A stretch of 64,000 nt of DNA from Bacteroidota bacterium (GTDB taxonomy: Bacteria > Bacteroidota > Bacteroidia > 2-12-FULL-35-15). Shown in pieces: positions 28,745 to 36,058 of the stretch. The DNA lies in assembly GCA_947504725.1 (NCBI GenBank), contig CANNHN010000001.1:310001-374000 (forward strand). Reading direction: 5' to 3'. The position numbers and the translations under genes are program-made. Within the stretch, counting starts at the first letter, position 1. The number at the start of each line of letters is the position of its first letter. The notes below the pieces were generated by a model. That model ran no database searches. It saw only the letters and a list, made by a program, of their open reading frames with translations, and was not told where the DNA came from.

Positions 28745-29395
28745 ATGATAAGCGCATCAGGCATCTTTAAATCTTACGGAGCATTAGAAGTTTTAAAAGG
28801 GGTTTCACTTGAAATAAAGAAAGGTGAGATTATTTCTATTGTTGGTGCTTCTGGTGCTGGGAAAACAACTTTGTTGCACATTCTTGGCACACTCGACAAA
28901 CCAAACAAAGGTGAGTTAAAGATGAACGACCAAATCATATCTGGATTAGGCGACAAAAAATTAGCAGAATTTAGAAACAAAAACATTGGCTTCGTATTTC
29001 AATTCCATCATTTACTTCCCGAATTCACAGCTTTAGAAAATGTTTGCATTCCCGCTTTTATTGCAGGAACTTCTAAATCAGAAGCAGAAAATAAAGCAAA
29101 GGAGTTGTTAGCTTTTTTAGGCTTGACAGATCGAATGAATCACAAACCAAGTGAATTATCAGGTGGCGAACAACAACGTGTAGCTGTTGCTCGTGCGTTG
29201 ATTAATAATCCTGCGGTTGTATTAGCAGATGAACCATCTGGGAATCTAGATTCTGCTACCGCAAAAGACTTGCATCAATTATTTTTTACCCTTCGCGAAA
29301 AGTTCAATCAAACTTTTGTGATTGTTACACACAATGAAGAATTGGCAAATATGGCTGATCGAAAATTGGTGATGAAGGATGGGAATATTGTTTAG
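28745..29395 (+). CDS. lolD: ABC transporter ATP-binding protein, LolD-like
   Basis: 216-residue ATPase of the MacB/LolD/FtsE-type group. Walker [11 protein letters not shown]-loop [11 protein letters not shown], signature [15 protein letters not shown], Walker [13 protein letters not shown] and the H-loop VTHNEE are intact. The [14 protein letters not shown] sequence is typical of LolD, which drives lipoprotein release from the inner membrane with LolC/E; no permease gene is adjacent, as is common in Bacteroidota. It follows the DUF5916 gene after 2 nt. MacB-like efflux is the alternative. Confidence 0.85.
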   Translation: MISASGIFKSYGALEVLKGVSLEIKKGEIISIVGASGAGKTTLLHILGTLDKPNKGELKMNDQIISGLGDKKLAEFRNKNIGFVFQFHHLLPEFTALENVCIPAFIAGTSKSEAENKAKELLAFLGLTDRMNHKPSELSGGEQQRVAVARALINNPAVVLADEPSGNLDSATAKDLHQLFFTLREKFNQTFVIVTHNEELANMADRKLVMKDGNIV

Positions 29396-29416
29396 TATAA
29401 GTATTTCGAAATCGTC

Positions 29417-29524
29417 ACCCCGTGCTACGACACGGGGTCTCCCAGTTAAAATGACAAAACAAATTCTCATCTAAAATGGAAATCTTTACGACAATGGGAT
29501 CCCGTGTCGCGGCACGGGATGACG
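29417..29524. repeat. Pair of CCCGTG palindromes
   Basis: First hairpin ACCCCGTG/CACGGGGT (29417-29424 with 29431-29438), second ATCCCGTG/CACGGGAT (29499-29506 with 29513-29520). The two also oppose each other as a larger inverted structure. The second core recurs at 51834-51860. They lie between the convergent lolD and arsC genes and may act as terminators. Confidence 0.75.
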
Positions 29525-29539
29525 GTTCTAAAGAAATTT

Positions 29540-29932
29540 TTAATCTTCCAATCTTTCAATCAACTCCTTCACTCTTCTCTCAATCTCATCTCTTACTTTA
29601 TTAAATTCAACAACATCCATGTGCTTTGGATCGTCTAGTTTCCAGTCGTCACGATGCGTTGCCATCACAAACGGACATTCGTCTCCGCAACCCATCGTAA
29701 TCGCATAATCGTATTGTATTTGTGGGATTTGGTCTAAGGACTTAGAATCGTGTTTTGTCAAATCGTATCCCAATTCTTTCATGGCAGCAATTGCTTTCGG
29801 ATTAATAATACCTGAAGGCTTGGAACCGGAGCTAAATACTTCTACTTTCCCTTTTCCATGCATTTTTGCAAAGGCTTCTGCCATTTGACTTCTGTTCGAA
29901 TTTTCTACACAAACAAATAATATCTTCTTCAT
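29540..29932 (-). CDS. arsC: Arsenate reductase, LMW-phosphatase type
   Basis: Reduces arsenate to arsenite through a cysteine relay recycled by thioredoxin. 130 residues on the LMW protein-tyrosine-phosphatase fold: the P-loop VCVENSNRSQMAEA gives the CX5R nucleophile, and MGCGDECPF supplies the two further redox cysteines. Last gene of the arsenic operon; its ATG overlaps the aquaporin stop as ATGA. The product arsenite would need an exit route; see the aquaporin. Confidence 0.93.
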   Translation of the reverse strand: MKKILFVCVENSNRSQMAEAFAKMHGKGKVEVFSSGSKPSGIINPKAIAAMKELGYDLTKHDSKSLDQIPQIQYDYAITMGCGDECPFVMATHRDDWKLDDPKHMDVVEFNKVRDEIERRVKELIERLED

Positions 29933-30558
29933 TTTTTGAATCTATTAAAAATAAACACTGCTAACAATGCTCCGATAAACGGACCCGTTAAAAATATCCA
30001 AACTTCTTTTAAATTATAATTTAGAACAGCTGGAGATAGAGAACGAATAGGATTCATAGAACCTCCAGAATAATTTCCGGCAACAAAAATTCCTATTGCA
30101 ACAGCTAAACCAATAATCCAAGGTGTGAATGCATTCGCTCTTGCAGATGCCATAAGAATGACTAGCATTAAAAATAAAGTAATAGCAACTTCAATTATAA
30201 AAGCTAAATAAATGTTTACAGAAGGCAATGTTTCACCCAGTGTTATACTGTTGCTAAAAATAATTTTTAAAGTTAAAGTTCCTAAAAATGCTCCGATTGC
30301 TTGTCCGATTATATAAAATGGAATATCATTTTTATCCACTTCTCCTTTTTTTACCAAGGCAATTGTAACAGCAGGATTCATATGTGCTCCACTCCATGAT
30401 CCAAATAAAATAATCATCACGGACACTACAACACCTGTAATCACAGATATTCCAGCCAGCGTGACTACTCCATCGTAAAGATGATTGATAATTACGGAGC
30501 CTGTTCCTATAAAGACTAAAAAGAAAGTTCCAATAATTTCTCCAAATGCTTTTTTCAT
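29929..30558 (-). CDS. Aquaporin/MIP family channel in the arsenic operon
   Basis: 209 residues, six membrane helices and two half-helices. The first signature is SGAHMNPAV (NPA) and the second GGSMNPIRS, where the alanine of NPA is replaced by isoleucine while the following selectivity-filter arginine is kept. Position directly before arsC recalls AqpS-ArsC of Sinorhizobium, where arsenite made by ArsC leaves down its gradient through the channel; no ArsB or Acr3 pump is present here. Arsenite conduction is therefore a strong inference from context, not seen in sequence. Water or glycerol passage is the alternative. Confidence 0.88.
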   Translation of the reverse strand: MKKAFGEIIGTFFLVFIGTGSVIINHLYDGVVTLAGISVITGVVVSVMIILFGSWSGAHMNPAVTIALVKKGEVDKNDIPFYIIGQAIGAFLGTLTLKIIFSNSITLGETLPSVNIYLAFIIEVAITLFLMLVILMASARANAFTPWIIGLAVAIGIFVAGNYSGGSMNPIRSLSPAVLNYNLKEVWIFLTGPFIGALLAVFIFNRFKK

Positions 30559-30561
30559 ATG

Positions 30562-31173
30562 TTATTTTTTAACGAAACTACAAAAAGTGAAATTTTGATT
30601 GGTATTAAAGGGAGTTGAATGTGTTTCATCCACACACTTTATCTTTTCAAATGACTTAGCAAATTGATCTACTAATTCACCTTTTGAGTATTGCTTGATA
30701 TTTATACCATTGCATTTTAATGGACCCGAATCCGAGAAGGTAGCAACCATCATATTCCCGTTCTTATTAATGTACTCATCGGTTATCGAAATGTATTTAT
30801 TGACATCGTTGGGATCCGATAAAAAATGAAATGCTGCTCTATCATGCCAATAGTCGAAATGAGTATCGGCTTTAAACTCCAAGACATCCGAAACAATCCA
30901 ATGAACTGAATCAGCTTTTTCTCCCAATCGGTTCTTTAGACGGTTTAAGGCGTTCTCAGAAATATCTAGTGCATAAATATTTTTGTATCCTTTGTCGATC
31001 AAATAATCAATGAAATAAGAATCACCTGATCCCACATCAATAATCTTTGCATCTTTTGAAACATTGTTCGATTCAAAGAATTCGATACTGGCTTTTGGTA
31101 CTGGTTGATACCAACTCACTTCATTTTGCTGTTTCTGAGAAAATACATTTTCCCAATGTTCTTTTTTATTCAT
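30562..31173 (-). CDS. Class I SAM-dependent methyltransferase of the arsenic operon
   Basis: 203 residues, Rossmann fold with the SAM motif IIDVGSGDSYFIDYLI, acidic residue in YALDISENAL, and DYWHDRAAFHFL in the post-motif region. It lacks the conserved cysteines of ArsM arsenite methyltransferases, so it is probably not ArsM; the opening HWENVFSQKQQNEVSWYQP resembles methyltransferases often carried beside ars genes in Bacteroidota. Gap of 3 nt to the aquaporin and 11 nt from the DUF6428 gene. Substrate unknown. Confidence 0.82.
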   Translation of the reverse strand: MNKKEHWENVFSQKQQNEVSWYQPVPKASIEFFESNNVSKDAKIIDVGSGDSYFIDYLIDKGYKNIYALDISENALNRLKNRLGEKADSVHWIVSDVLEFKADTHFDYWHDRAAFHFLSDPNDVNKYISITDEYINKNGNMMVATFSDSGPLKCNGINIKQYSKGELVDQFAKSFEKIKCVDETHSTPFNTNQNFTFCSFVKK

Positions 31174-31184
31174 GAGAATACCTT

Positions 31185-31664
31185 TTAATTACAACATCCA
31201 CTATTGGGAGTACAACAACTACTTGATTCTGCAGTTTGCAAATCAGATAATTTTACTTTTAGTTTTTCAGTCGGAATGCCACAATTATCTTTTGCTAAGC
31301 AGTCTGTTATCTTATTGGTAAGAACAAATCGGCTTCCATCAAAAGCGACACCGTATCTGCCAATTGTATCCGTTTGATATTCAATTTCTACATCATAATC
31401 ACCCAAATTCAATGTGCGTTCAGAAAGGTCAATAATTCCTAATAGCTTAGATCCAGCCAATCTATGGTCAAAATCATTCGCTTCCCACAATTGGAAATTC
31501 ACCACTTTTTCTTCACGAACAGTTCCTCCACAATCAATAAAATTCTTAGTTGTTAACCCAACCTCTGTAATGTGAAAATGAGCAGGAACATTTTTTCCAT
31601 TAGGTTGAATAAAAGTCAAGGTATCTAATACACTTAATTCTTTTTTAAAATCAGATAGTTTCAT
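31185..31664 (-). CDS. DUF6428 family protein with cysteine-rich tail
   Basis: 159 residues, cytoplasmic. I place it in DUF6428, which frequently accompanies arsR in Bacteroidota. The body is beta-rich (LTFIQPNGKNVPAHFHITEVG, EYQTDTIGRYGV) and the C-terminus SSSCCTPNSGCCN packs four cysteines in two pairs, with further cysteines at IDCGG and CLAKDNCG. A thiol-rich tail suggests binding of arsenite or a soft metal, perhaps a chaperone that hands arsenite on; this is inference. Second gene of the operon after arsR, about 70 nt apart with a repeat between. Confidence 0.8.
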   Translation of the reverse strand: MKLSDFKKELSVLDTLTFIQPNGKNVPAHFHITEVGLTTKNFIDCGGTVREEKVVNFQLWEANDFDHRLAGSKLLGIIDLSERTLNLGDYDVEIEYQTDTIGRYGVAFDGSRFVLTNKITDCLAKDNCGIPTEKLKVKLSDLQTAESSSCCTPNSGCCN

Positions 31665-31708
31665 AGTTTTTTAGTTTTATAATGTTTGTTTTTTTGTAAC
31701 CTGTGCCT

Positions 31709-31735
31709 TGTCATTTCGAGCGGAGTCGAGAAACT
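31709..31735. repeat. TCATTTCGAG repeat arm abutting the arsR stop codon
   Basis: TTGTCATTTCGAGCGGAGTC continuing GAGAAAC. Same family as the copies at 47752 and 54613. It lies in the arsR-DUF6428 gap and touches the arsR stop at 31734-31736. Confidence 0.6.
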
Positions 31736-32069
31736 AGCAACATTTACTTTTCATGGCTTCGAACTTCATACTAAATAGCTCTCCGAAAATTTCTTTTGCT
31801 TTTTTCCAGTTTTCTTTATCGATACAATAACACACCCGTGGCCCGTCAATTTCACCTGTTATCAAACCAGCATTTTTTAATTCTTTTAAATGTTGGGAAA
31901 CGGTAGATTGGGACAAAGGCAAGTGTTCTACAATATCGTTACAGATACATGATTTTTGCGTTGAAAGAAACTTAATGATTGCTACACGAGCAGGATGAGA
32001 AAGAGCTTTAGCGATTTCGCTTGCTTTTATTTCATCTGATCCAAACTCTTGTTTTTTGCTGTAGGCCAT
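31734..32069 (-). CDS. arsR: ArsR-type metalloregulatory repressor
   Basis: 111-residue winged-helix repressor of the ArsR/SmtB family. Helix-turn-helix at [21 protein letters not shown]; the metal site KSCICNDIV is the CxC arrangement of arsenic-sensing ArsR proteins, and a second thiol pair ends the protein (MKSKCC). First gene of the five-gene operon to arsC. Arsenite or antimonite should release it from DNA. The promoter upstream has a dyad over the -7 box, fitting autorepression. Confidence 0.95.
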   Translation of the reverse strand: MAYSKKQEFGSDEIKASEIAKALSHPARVAIIKFLSTQKSCICNDIVEHLPLSQSTVSQHLKELKNAGLITGEIDGPRVCYCIDKENWKKAKEIFGELFSMKFEAMKSKCC

Positions 32070-32084
32070 GTTCTTAAATTATAT

Positions 32085-32100
32085 ATCGCAAATATACGAT
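32085..32100 (-). promoter_or_regulatory. Putative ArsR operator over the -7 box of the ars operon
   Basis: On the minus strand ATCG-TATATTTG-CGAT: inverted 4-bp arms exactly frame the -7 box TATATTTG (32089-32096), 19 nt before the arsR ATG. A repressor bound here would block sigma contact. Confidence 0.6.
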
Positions 32101-32145
32101 TAATAAAAATACAAAAGCAAGTATTTTAACAATTATTTTTATTTT

Positions 32146-32550
32146 CTAGAAAAACTTCTTGATTTTTTCGATGAAAGATTCGGGAGCGGGACGAGGTTTA
32201 TTCGTTTTCATATCAACAAAAACCAAAGTAGTTGTTCCTTCATTCAAAAGCTCATTATTTTGATTGTAAACTTGATAATCAAAAGTAATGCGCGCTGTTG
32301 GTAATTCTTTAATGGTAGTCTTTATAGAAAGTAAATCGTCATACAAAGCAGGTTTTAAATATTTTAAGCTGCAAGTATACACAGGGAGCATTATTCCACT
32401 GTCTTCCATTTCCTTATAACTTGTTCCTAATTGTCGAAGTGCTTCTACCCTTCCAACTTCATAAAAATGTGTGTAATTTCCATAATACACATATCCCATT
32501 TTATCGGTTTCAGAATATCTTACACGAACAGTTGTTTCAGAAACATACAT
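32146..32550 (-). CDS. Acyl-CoA thioesterase, hot-dog fold (YbgC/4HBT-like)
   Basis: 134-residue hot-dog thioesterase: VRVRYSETDKMGYVYYGNYTHFYEVGR holds the catalytic aspartate and the substrate-binding aromatic residues, with ARITFDYQVYN and TTTLVFVDMKT as later strands. Normal length for YbgC. In Proteobacteria YbgC sits with tol-pal; here it stands between arsR and a divergent nucleotidase pair, so its CoA substrate is unknown. Convergent or divergent neighbours give no functional clue. Confidence 0.9.
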   Translation of the reverse strand: MYVSETTVRVRYSETDKMGYVYYGNYTHFYEVGRVEALRQLGTSYKEMEDSGIMLPVYTCSLKYLKPALYDDLLSIKTTIKELPTARITFDYQVYNQNNELLNEGTTTLVFVDMKTNKPRPAPESFIEKIKKFF

Positions 32551-32681
32551 AAATTTTACATTAATTTAAACTCAATGAAGATACGTTTTTTTTATTATAA
32601 AACACCTAAAATAAAAATATTTTTTTATTTTATTTCGTGCTAATAATCCTTTAAATATAAGTATAATTGCATTGCTTTTAG

Positions 32682-33473
32682 ATGAAACACAAAAGCTCTA
32701 TTTTAATGAAAACACCCCTACTCCACCATATATCCTTATTGCTTGTTTGCGCGCTTCTTTCTGCATGTAGCTCAACACCAAAGTTGCAAAAAGTAGAAAC
32801 ATCACACGTTGTTTTAAATGCAAATACAGTTGAATCAACTGACTCAAGTTTCATAAAAACAGTTTTGCCATATAAGACAAAAATGGATTCCATTATGAAT
32901 GAAGTTTTGGGCGTTTCGGAGCAAGCATTATTAAAAGGATTACCTGAAGGAACATTGGGTGATTTTGTTTCGGATGCTGTTTTGAAAAAAACGAACGATG
33001 TTTATAAACCTTCTGATAAAATTTTAGCGGATATCTGTTTATTAAATAATGGCGGATTAAGAAGTCAACTTCCAAAAGGTAAAATTACTTTAGGAAATGT
33101 TTTTGAGTTAATGCCATTCGAAAACGAAATTGTAATTCTCACTTTAACTGGAGAAAAAACAAAGCAGTTATTTGAGTCGTTGGTAGAAAATAACGGAGCA
33201 CCATTTTCGGGTGCAACGGTAAAAGGGAAAGGGAAAAAAATGACGGAATTAAAAATTGGCGGAAAAGAATTTGATATTACAAGATCATACAAAGTTGCAA
33301 CTTCTGATTATTTAGCTGGTGGTGGTGATAAATACAATTTCTTTTCATCTCCAATTAAAGTAGATACACTTAGTTATAAATTGAGAGATGCAATTGTTGA
33401 CTATATAAAGGAACAAACAAAAAAAGGTGCGACCATAAAAGTAGAACTCGATGGAAGAATCAAGTATGAATAG
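32682..33473 (+). CDS. Lipoprotein with 5'-nucleotidase C-terminal domain
   Basis: 263 residues with a lipoprotein signal (LLLVCALLSACSS, cysteine lipobox) and the 5'-nucleotidase substrate-recognition domain: GDFVSDAVLKKTND, LLNNGGLRSQLPKG, FELMPFENEIVILTLTG and ATSDYLAGGGDKYNFF. It has no metallophosphoesterase domain. The next gene encodes that missing half, overlapping its end, so the two proteins together reconstitute a UshA-like enzyme acting on nucleotides in the periplasm. A possible alternative start is ATG 32706, just before the signal core. Confidence 0.9.
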   Translation: MKHKSSILMKTPLLHHISLLLVCALLSACSSTPKLQKVETSHVVLNANTVESTDSSFIKTVLPYKTKMDSIMNEVLGVSEQALLKGLPEGTLGDFVSDAVLKKTNDVYKPSDKILADICLLNNGGLRSQLPKGKITLGNVFELMPFENEIVILTLTGEKTKQLFESLVENNGAPFSGATVKGKGKKMTELKIGGKEFDITRSYKVATSDYLAGGGDKYNFFSSPIKVDTLSYKLRDAIVDYIKEQTKKGATIKVELDGRIKYE

Positions 33474-34404
33474 CAGACGAGTATTTCTAAAAAAAACTGC
33501 TTTTGCCGGAGCGGGGTTGGTAGCATTTAATGTTATCCCAAACGAAGTATTGGCAAAAACGGAAATGGTAAAAATTACCATTCTACACACGAATGATGTG
33601 CACAGCCATGTTGATCCATTCCCCGATAATGACCCTAAATTCGCTGGATTAGGTGGAGCAGTGAGAAGAGCAGCTCTTATCAAAAAGATCAGAAACGATG
33701 AAAAAAACGTTTTACTATTTGATGTAGGAGATATTTTCCAAGGAACACCTTACTTTAATATGTATGGTGGAGAATTGGAATTTAAATTAATGAGCATGAT
33801 GCAATACGATGCATCCACAATTGGTAATCACGATTTTGATAATGGATTAGATGGTTTAGTAAAACAATTGCCCAATGCCAATTTCCCTTTCATTACTTGC
33901 AACTACGATTTCTCTGATACGCCAATGGCAGGGAAAACAATTCCACATAAAATCTTTATGAAAGATGGGATTAAGATTGGTGTATTCGGATTAGGAATTG
34001 AATTAGCAGGTTTAGTTGATAAACGCATGTCGGGAAATACAAAATATCAGGATCCATTAGTTAAGGCAGCTGAAGCAACTCATTATTTAAAAAACGATCA
34101 AAAATGCGATTTAGTAATTTGCCTTTCTCACCTTGGCTATAAGTATGAAAATAAAAAAGTTAGCGATGTTGAATTAGCAAAACAATCAAAAAATATTGAT
34201 ATTATTTTAGGTGCACATACACATACTTTTCTTGATAATCCTGTTTCATATAAAAATAGTGATGGCAAGGAAGTCCTAGTGGCACAAGTTGGTTGGGCTG
34301 GGATACGACTAGGAAGAATTGATTATATTTTCGAGAGAAAAAGCAAAAAAAAGGTCGCAGAAGGGTACTCTATAAAAATTTCGAATAAGTCAATAGAAAT
34401 ATGA
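33466..34404 (+). CDS. Periplasmic metallophosphatase (5'-nucleotidase catalytic half), Tat signal
   Basis: About 312 residues. Start at 33466 gives MNSRRVFLKKTAFAGAGL, a twin-arginine signal, so folded, metal-loaded export is likely; an earlier ATG at 33451 (MEESSMNSRR) is possible. Calcineurin-like motifs: ILHTNDVHSH, LLFDVGDIFQGTPYF, STIGNHDFDNG, ICLSHLGYKYE, ILGAHTHTFL. The gene overlaps the previous one by 8 nt. It is the catalytic domain of a UshA-like 5'-nucleotidase/2',3'-cyclic phosphodiesterase, made as a separate chain in reversed gene order. Confidence 0.9.
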   Translation: MNSRRVFLKKTAFAGAGLVAFNVIPNEVLAKTEMVKITILHTNDVHSHVDPFPDNDPKFAGLGGAVRRAALIKKIRNDEKNVLLFDVGDIFQGTPYFNMYGGELEFKLMSMMQYDASTIGNHDFDNGLDGLVKQLPNANFPFITCNYDFSDTPMAGKTIPHKIFMKDGIKIGVFGLGIELAGLVDKRMSGNTKYQDPLVKAAEATHYLKNDQKCDLVICLSHLGYKYENKKVSDVELAKQSKNIDIILGAHTHTFLDNPVSYKNSDGKEVLVAQVGWAGIRLGRIDYIFERKSKKKVAEGYSIKISNKSIEI

Positions 34405-34541
34405 AAATATTTTTAACTTTTTTTTCATTATAAATGAGGTAACTTAGGTAAAGTTATATATATTTACAGCGTAATACACTAAAACAGGGGATTTAAAGGA
34501 TAAAACAAGGAAGTTCAACATATATAATTAGGGATTTAATA

Positions 34542-35975
34542 ATGGAGAAAGCATTTACAAAAGTATGGGAGAGTTGTCTGGGGATTATTAAGGACAATGT
34601 AAGTTCACAAAGTTTCAAAACATGGTTCGAGCCAATTAAGCCAGTAAAATTAAGTGCTAACGTTTTAACGATACAAGTACCTAGTCAGTTTTTCTACGAA
34701 TGGTTAGAAGAACATTACATTACCTTATTAAAGAAAACAATTAAGAAAGAATTAGGTGCTGAAGGCCTTTTAGAATACAGCATTATAATGGAAAACAACT
34801 ATAACAATAGTTCAAAACCATATACTGTTAAAATACCTACAAACAATAAAAAGGAATTAAAGAACCCTTCTGTTTCAATGCCAATTGATTTGAATCAAAA
34901 CAGCATTCGTAACCCATTCATTATACCAGGTTTAAAAAAGGTAAACGTAGAATCACAATTAAACTCTAATTATTCTTTTGAAAATTTAGTAGAAGGTGAT
35001 TGTAATCGCTTGGCACGATCAGCAGGTTTTGCTGTTGCAAACAAACCAGGAGGAACTGCTTTCAATCCTCTTTTAATTTATGGAGGTGTTGGATTAGGGA
35101 AAACACATTTAGCACACGCGATTGGAATTCAAATTAAAAATGAATTTCCAAACAAAACGGTTCTTTATGTTTCGTCTGAAAAATTTACACAACAATATAT
35201 TGACTCTGTAAGAAATAACAATCAAAATGATTTTGTTCATTTCTATCAAATGATTGATATTTTGATAATTGATGATGTACAATATTTTGCAGGGAAAGAA
35301 AAAACACAAGATGTATTCTTCCACATTTTCAATCACTTGCACCAAACAGGTAAACAATTAGTTTTAACAGCTGATAAAGCTCCTGTAGAATTACAAGGAT
35401 TTGAACAAAGACTATTGTCTCGTTTCAAATGGGGCTTAGCTGCTGATTTGCAAACTCCTGGATTAGAGACACGTATCGCGATTTTGGAGAAAAAGGTATA
35501 TGCTGATGGCTTAGATCTTCCGAAAGAAGTAATTGAATACCTTGCATATAGCATTACAACAAACGTTCGTGAACTTGAAGGCGCCCTTATTTCATTGTTG
35601 GCTCAATCATCAATGAATAAAAAAGCGATCACTTTGGAATTAGCGAAACAAATGATTGACAAATTCGTTAAAAATACAGCTCGCGAAGTTTCAATCGATT
35701 ATATTCAAAAAGTAGTTTGCGATTATTTCGACTTACCAATTGAATTGTTAAAATCCAAAACTCGTAAACGTGAAGTTGTTCAAGCTCGTCAAATTGCAAT
35801 GTATTTTGCAAAGAGTATGACAAAATCATCTTTGGCAACTATCGGATTACATTGTGGTGGAAAAGATCATGCAACTGTTTTACATGCTTGTCGTACAGTA
35901 AACAACTTAATGGATACCGATAAACGTTTTAAAAACTATATTGAAGAGTTAAATAAGAAAATTAGTATTCAATAA
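34542..35975 (+). CDS. dnaA: Chromosomal replication initiator protein DnaA
   Basis: AAA+ initiator that opens the replication origin. 477 residues: domain I (about 1-85, VWESCLGIIKDNVSSQSFKTWF), linker domain II, domain III with Walker A GGVGLGKTHLA, Walker B IDILIIDDVQYFAGKEKT and arginine finger FEQRLLSRFKWGL, and domain IV DNA-binding with GGKDHATVLHACR. Normal length. No DnaA-box cluster is evident in the 136-nt gap upstream or downstream, and dnaN/recF do not follow, so the origin is probably elsewhere. Good terminator follows. Confidence 0.97.
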   Translation: MEKAFTKVWESCLGIIKDNVSSQSFKTWFEPIKPVKLSANVLTIQVPSQFFYEWLEEHYITLLKKTIKKELGAEGLLEYSIIMENNYNNSSKPYTVKIPTNNKKELKNPSVSMPIDLNQNSIRNPFIIPGLKKVNVESQLNSNYSFENLVEGDCNRLARSAGFAVANKPGGTAFNPLLIYGGVGLGKTHLAHAIGIQIKNEFPNKTVLYVSSEKFTQQYIDSVRNNNQNDFVHFYQMIDILIIDDVQYFAGKEKTQDVFFHIFNHLHQTGKQLVLTADKAPVELQGFEQRLLSRFKWGLAADLQTPGLETRIAILEKKVYADGLDLPKEVIEYLAYSITTNVRELEGALISLLAQSSMNKKAITLELAKQMIDKFVKNTAREVSIDYIQKVVCDYFDLPIELLKSKTRKREVVQARQIAMYFAKSMTKSSLATIGLHCGGKDHATVLHACRTVNNLMDTDKRFKNYIEELNKKISIQ

Positions 35976-36000
35976 AAATCTAATACTCTCTAACATAAAA

Positions 36001-36039
36001 AAAATAGGAATCAGTTAATATTATCTGATTCCTATTTTT
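36001..36039 (+). terminator. Intrinsic terminator of dnaA
   Basis: Perfect 14-bp stem AAAATAGGAATCAG (36001-36014) with CTGATTCCTATTTT (36025-36038), 10-nt loop, T-rich tail. TATTTTTG within the tail (36033-36040) also matches a -7 box and may start the next gene. Confidence 0.85.
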
Positions 36040-36058
36040 GTTTAAAACCTATTTTTCA

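Noticed and set aside
30562-31173. Arsenite methyltransferase ArsM
   Set aside because: Lacks the conserved cysteines of ArsM; only a generic SAM methyltransferase is supported.
34405-34541. Replication origin upstream of dnaA
   Set aside because: No DnaA-box cluster; only AT-rich sequence. Origin probably elsewhere.
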